Shown in pieces: positions 31,286-32,143 of a DNA stretch of 32,143 bases (position 1 is its first letter; each line of letters opens with the position of its first letter). Made by a program: the position numbers and the translations under genes. Below the pieces are notes generated by a model. The model saw only the letters and a list, made by a program, of their open reading frames with translations. It was not told the DNA's origin and did no database searches. Source of the DNA: Bradyrhizobium sp. NAS96.2 (lineage in GTDB: Bacteria > Pseudomonadota > Alphaproteobacteria > Rhizobiales > Xanthobacteraceae); NCBI RefSeq assembly GCF_001908235.1, contig NZ_LGHK01000140.1, positions 1 through 32,143 of the forward strand, written 5' to 3'.

Positions 31286-31400
31286 GTGCTCCTGCAGATA
31301 ATCTGGTGCACATGTGCCGCATCGTAGGCGCGGCGGCTACGTCCCCCGCGATGATCTTGGGGATTACAGTTACCGAATGAACTATGATCAACGCCAAGCT

Positions 31401-31949
31401 TTACGAGCAGTACGTGGACGATCGGGTGATGTTCGGGCAGCGGCGAAGTAGCCGGACAGCATGAGCCAGAAGTCCGGTCGCTGCGGCGAGGCGTTGCGGA
31501 AGCGACCGATCTGCCAGTGCTCGATCTGTGTCTGCAATGCCAATCCACTGGCTATTCACTGCTGGCGTTGCGGGTCCGCGATCCAGGAATGCCCGGCAGG
31601 CGCCTGGAGCCAACAACCGGTAATCTTCGGTCAGTTCTTCATCCCTGGCGATATCACGGATGGCGACACATCCGTCCAGTCCGCTCGACAGGTTCGGCGT
31701 CCCGGTGTGGTTCAAAAATACTCCATTGTCTCGCGACAGTATCAGTTGCCCTGCATCCGTCACGAAGCAGCGCGATAGCAGCGTATTCCGTACCCGGTCG
31801 GGCAAACCACCGAGTTGCTCCACCTTTATTTCTTGATCAATGGCCTGATCAAATACCCAAATGCACGTACTGACCTTGAGCGGCGCGGCGGCAAAGACGC
31901 CCAAACCGTGGATCTTGCTAGGCGCAATGTAGGTCTCAACGATCAGCAA
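31401..31949 (-). CDS. SET-domain protein (putative lysine methyltransferase)
   Basis: About 182 aa from a TTG at 31949 that has GGGAG seven bases upstream and opens LLIVETYIAPSKIHGLGVFA, the normal start of a bacterial SET protein; a longer frame to a TTG at 31988 has no such site. SET motifs are visible: HGLGVFAA (SAM-binding start), IWVFDQAIDQ, DNGVFLNHTGTPN (the N-H-x-x-x-P-N motif that binds SAM) and AIRDIARDEELTEDY (the D-E-E-L-x-x-D-Y end). The family transfers methyl groups to protein lysines; bacterial targets are mostly unknown. The last ~55 residues are unlike the SET domain and may hold a weak C-terminal part. It is read towards the recombinase, 115 bases away. Confidence 0.78.
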   Translation of the reverse strand: MLIVETYIAPSKIHGLGVFAAAPLKVSTCIWVFDQAIDQEIKVEQLGGLPDRVRNTLLSRCFVTDAGQLILSRDNGVFLNHTGTPNLSSGLDGCVAIRDIARDEELTEDYRLLAPGACRAFLDRGPATPAVNSQWIGIADTDRALADRSLPQRLAAATGLLAHAVRLLRRCPNITRSSTYCS

Positions 31950-32063
31950 CCGGGTACTCCCAGAACAAGGTCGAATGTCGAAATGCAACTTGAAGATGTT
32001 GATACACTCGACCGGAGTCGGTCAACATCTCGCATAACACCTGTTTATAGGAAGCCAACGGTC

Positions 32064-32143
32064 AATGGCCAAGACCATTTGGGCTTCAGAAGCCGTCGTT
32101 GAACGCATCGCAAACGAAGCCTGGGCCGAGGTTCAACTTACCT
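32064..32143 (+). CDS. Start of a plus-strand gene, cut by the right edge
   Basis: An ATG at 32064 opens 26 codons (MAKTIWASEAVVERIANEAW, then AEVQLT) to the end of the window, with AGGAAG about ten bases upstream. The sequence looks like a helical N terminus, but the product is not recognisable from this piece. It is divergent from the SET-domain gene. Confidence 0.4.

Noticed and set aside
1..32143. CRISPR arrays, tRNA or rRNA genes
   Set aside because: No regularly spaced direct repeats and no cloverleaf or ribosomal RNA sequence was noticed in reading; a covariance or repeat scan was not possible.

Overview
The window looks like an accessory, defence-rich stretch of an alphaproteobacterial chromosome or large replicon. 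GC is moderately high, genes are tightly packed with many 4-bp start/stop overlaps, and protein families typical of rhizobia-like genomes are present (LodA-like/radical-SAM cassette, IS5-type transposase, AbiE-type pair). The host call is an inference from gene content; no ribosomal or tRNA gene is present to fix it.

Region 1 (1-7.3 kb, all minus strand). An outer-membrane lipoprotein sits at the left edge. Next comes a compact cassette for a secreted or periplasmic redox protein: a two-haem c-type cytochrome, a short LodA-like protein (CTQ quinone-enzyme family), a radical SAM/SPASM enzyme and a QhpG/LodB-like flavoprotein. A Kazal-type inhibitor and a small conserved protein lie upstream. 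The likely logic is that the radical SAM enzyme and the flavoprotein build a protein-derived cofactor in the LodA-like protein, and the cytochrome takes the electrons.

Region 2 (7.3-12.1 kb, mostly minus strand). This holds a decayed relative of the left-edge lipoprotein, a membrane-anchored patatin phospholipase whose C-terminal tail is out of frame at a run of seven G, and three small membrane proteins in an operon. The third of these appears to start at ATT behind a strong ribosome binding site.

Region 3 (12.1-14.4 kb). A scarred zone: a mini RTX-like tail protein, a 5'-truncated IS5-family transposase that has cut the 5' end of a minus-strand gene, and a small conserved hypothetical gene.

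Region 4 (14.4-18.6 kb). An XRE repressor with an operator full of AAGCA/TGCTT half-sites is divergent from a bacterial ubiquitin-like operon: a two-domain multiubiquitin protein, an E1/ThiF-like activating enzyme, a DUF6527 zinc protein, a 451-aa proteasome-like Ntn-hydrolase candidate with Thr1/Asp17 spacing, and a 63-aa charged protein. A ubiquitin-like modifier, its activator and a proteasome-like protease in one operon is one of the two most interesting systems here.

Region 5 (18.9-23.8 kb, minus strand). A 1006-aa Hsp70/actin-fold protein fused to an McrB-like AAA+ GTPase/ATPase, overlapping an McrC-like (DUF2357-type) protein with an altered PD-(D/E)XK motif. This looks like an unusual McrBC-type defence pair and is the other top system.

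Region 6 (24-26.7 kb, minus strand). A short prokaryotic Argonaute overlapping a DUF4365 (DREN)-APAZ nuclease, which is the SPARDA arrangement. Region 7 (27-30.3 kb, plus strand). A RelA/SpoT-domain synthetase-like protein, then an AbiE-type toxin-antitoxin pair whose antitoxin carries a PD-(D/E)XK-like domain and whose promoter is covered by CTGAAAT/ATTTCAG repeats. Region 8 (30.4-32.1 kb). A tyrosine recombinase, a SET-domain protein and the start of a plus-strand gene. Together, 14.5-31.3 kb reads as a defence island bordered by a recombinase.
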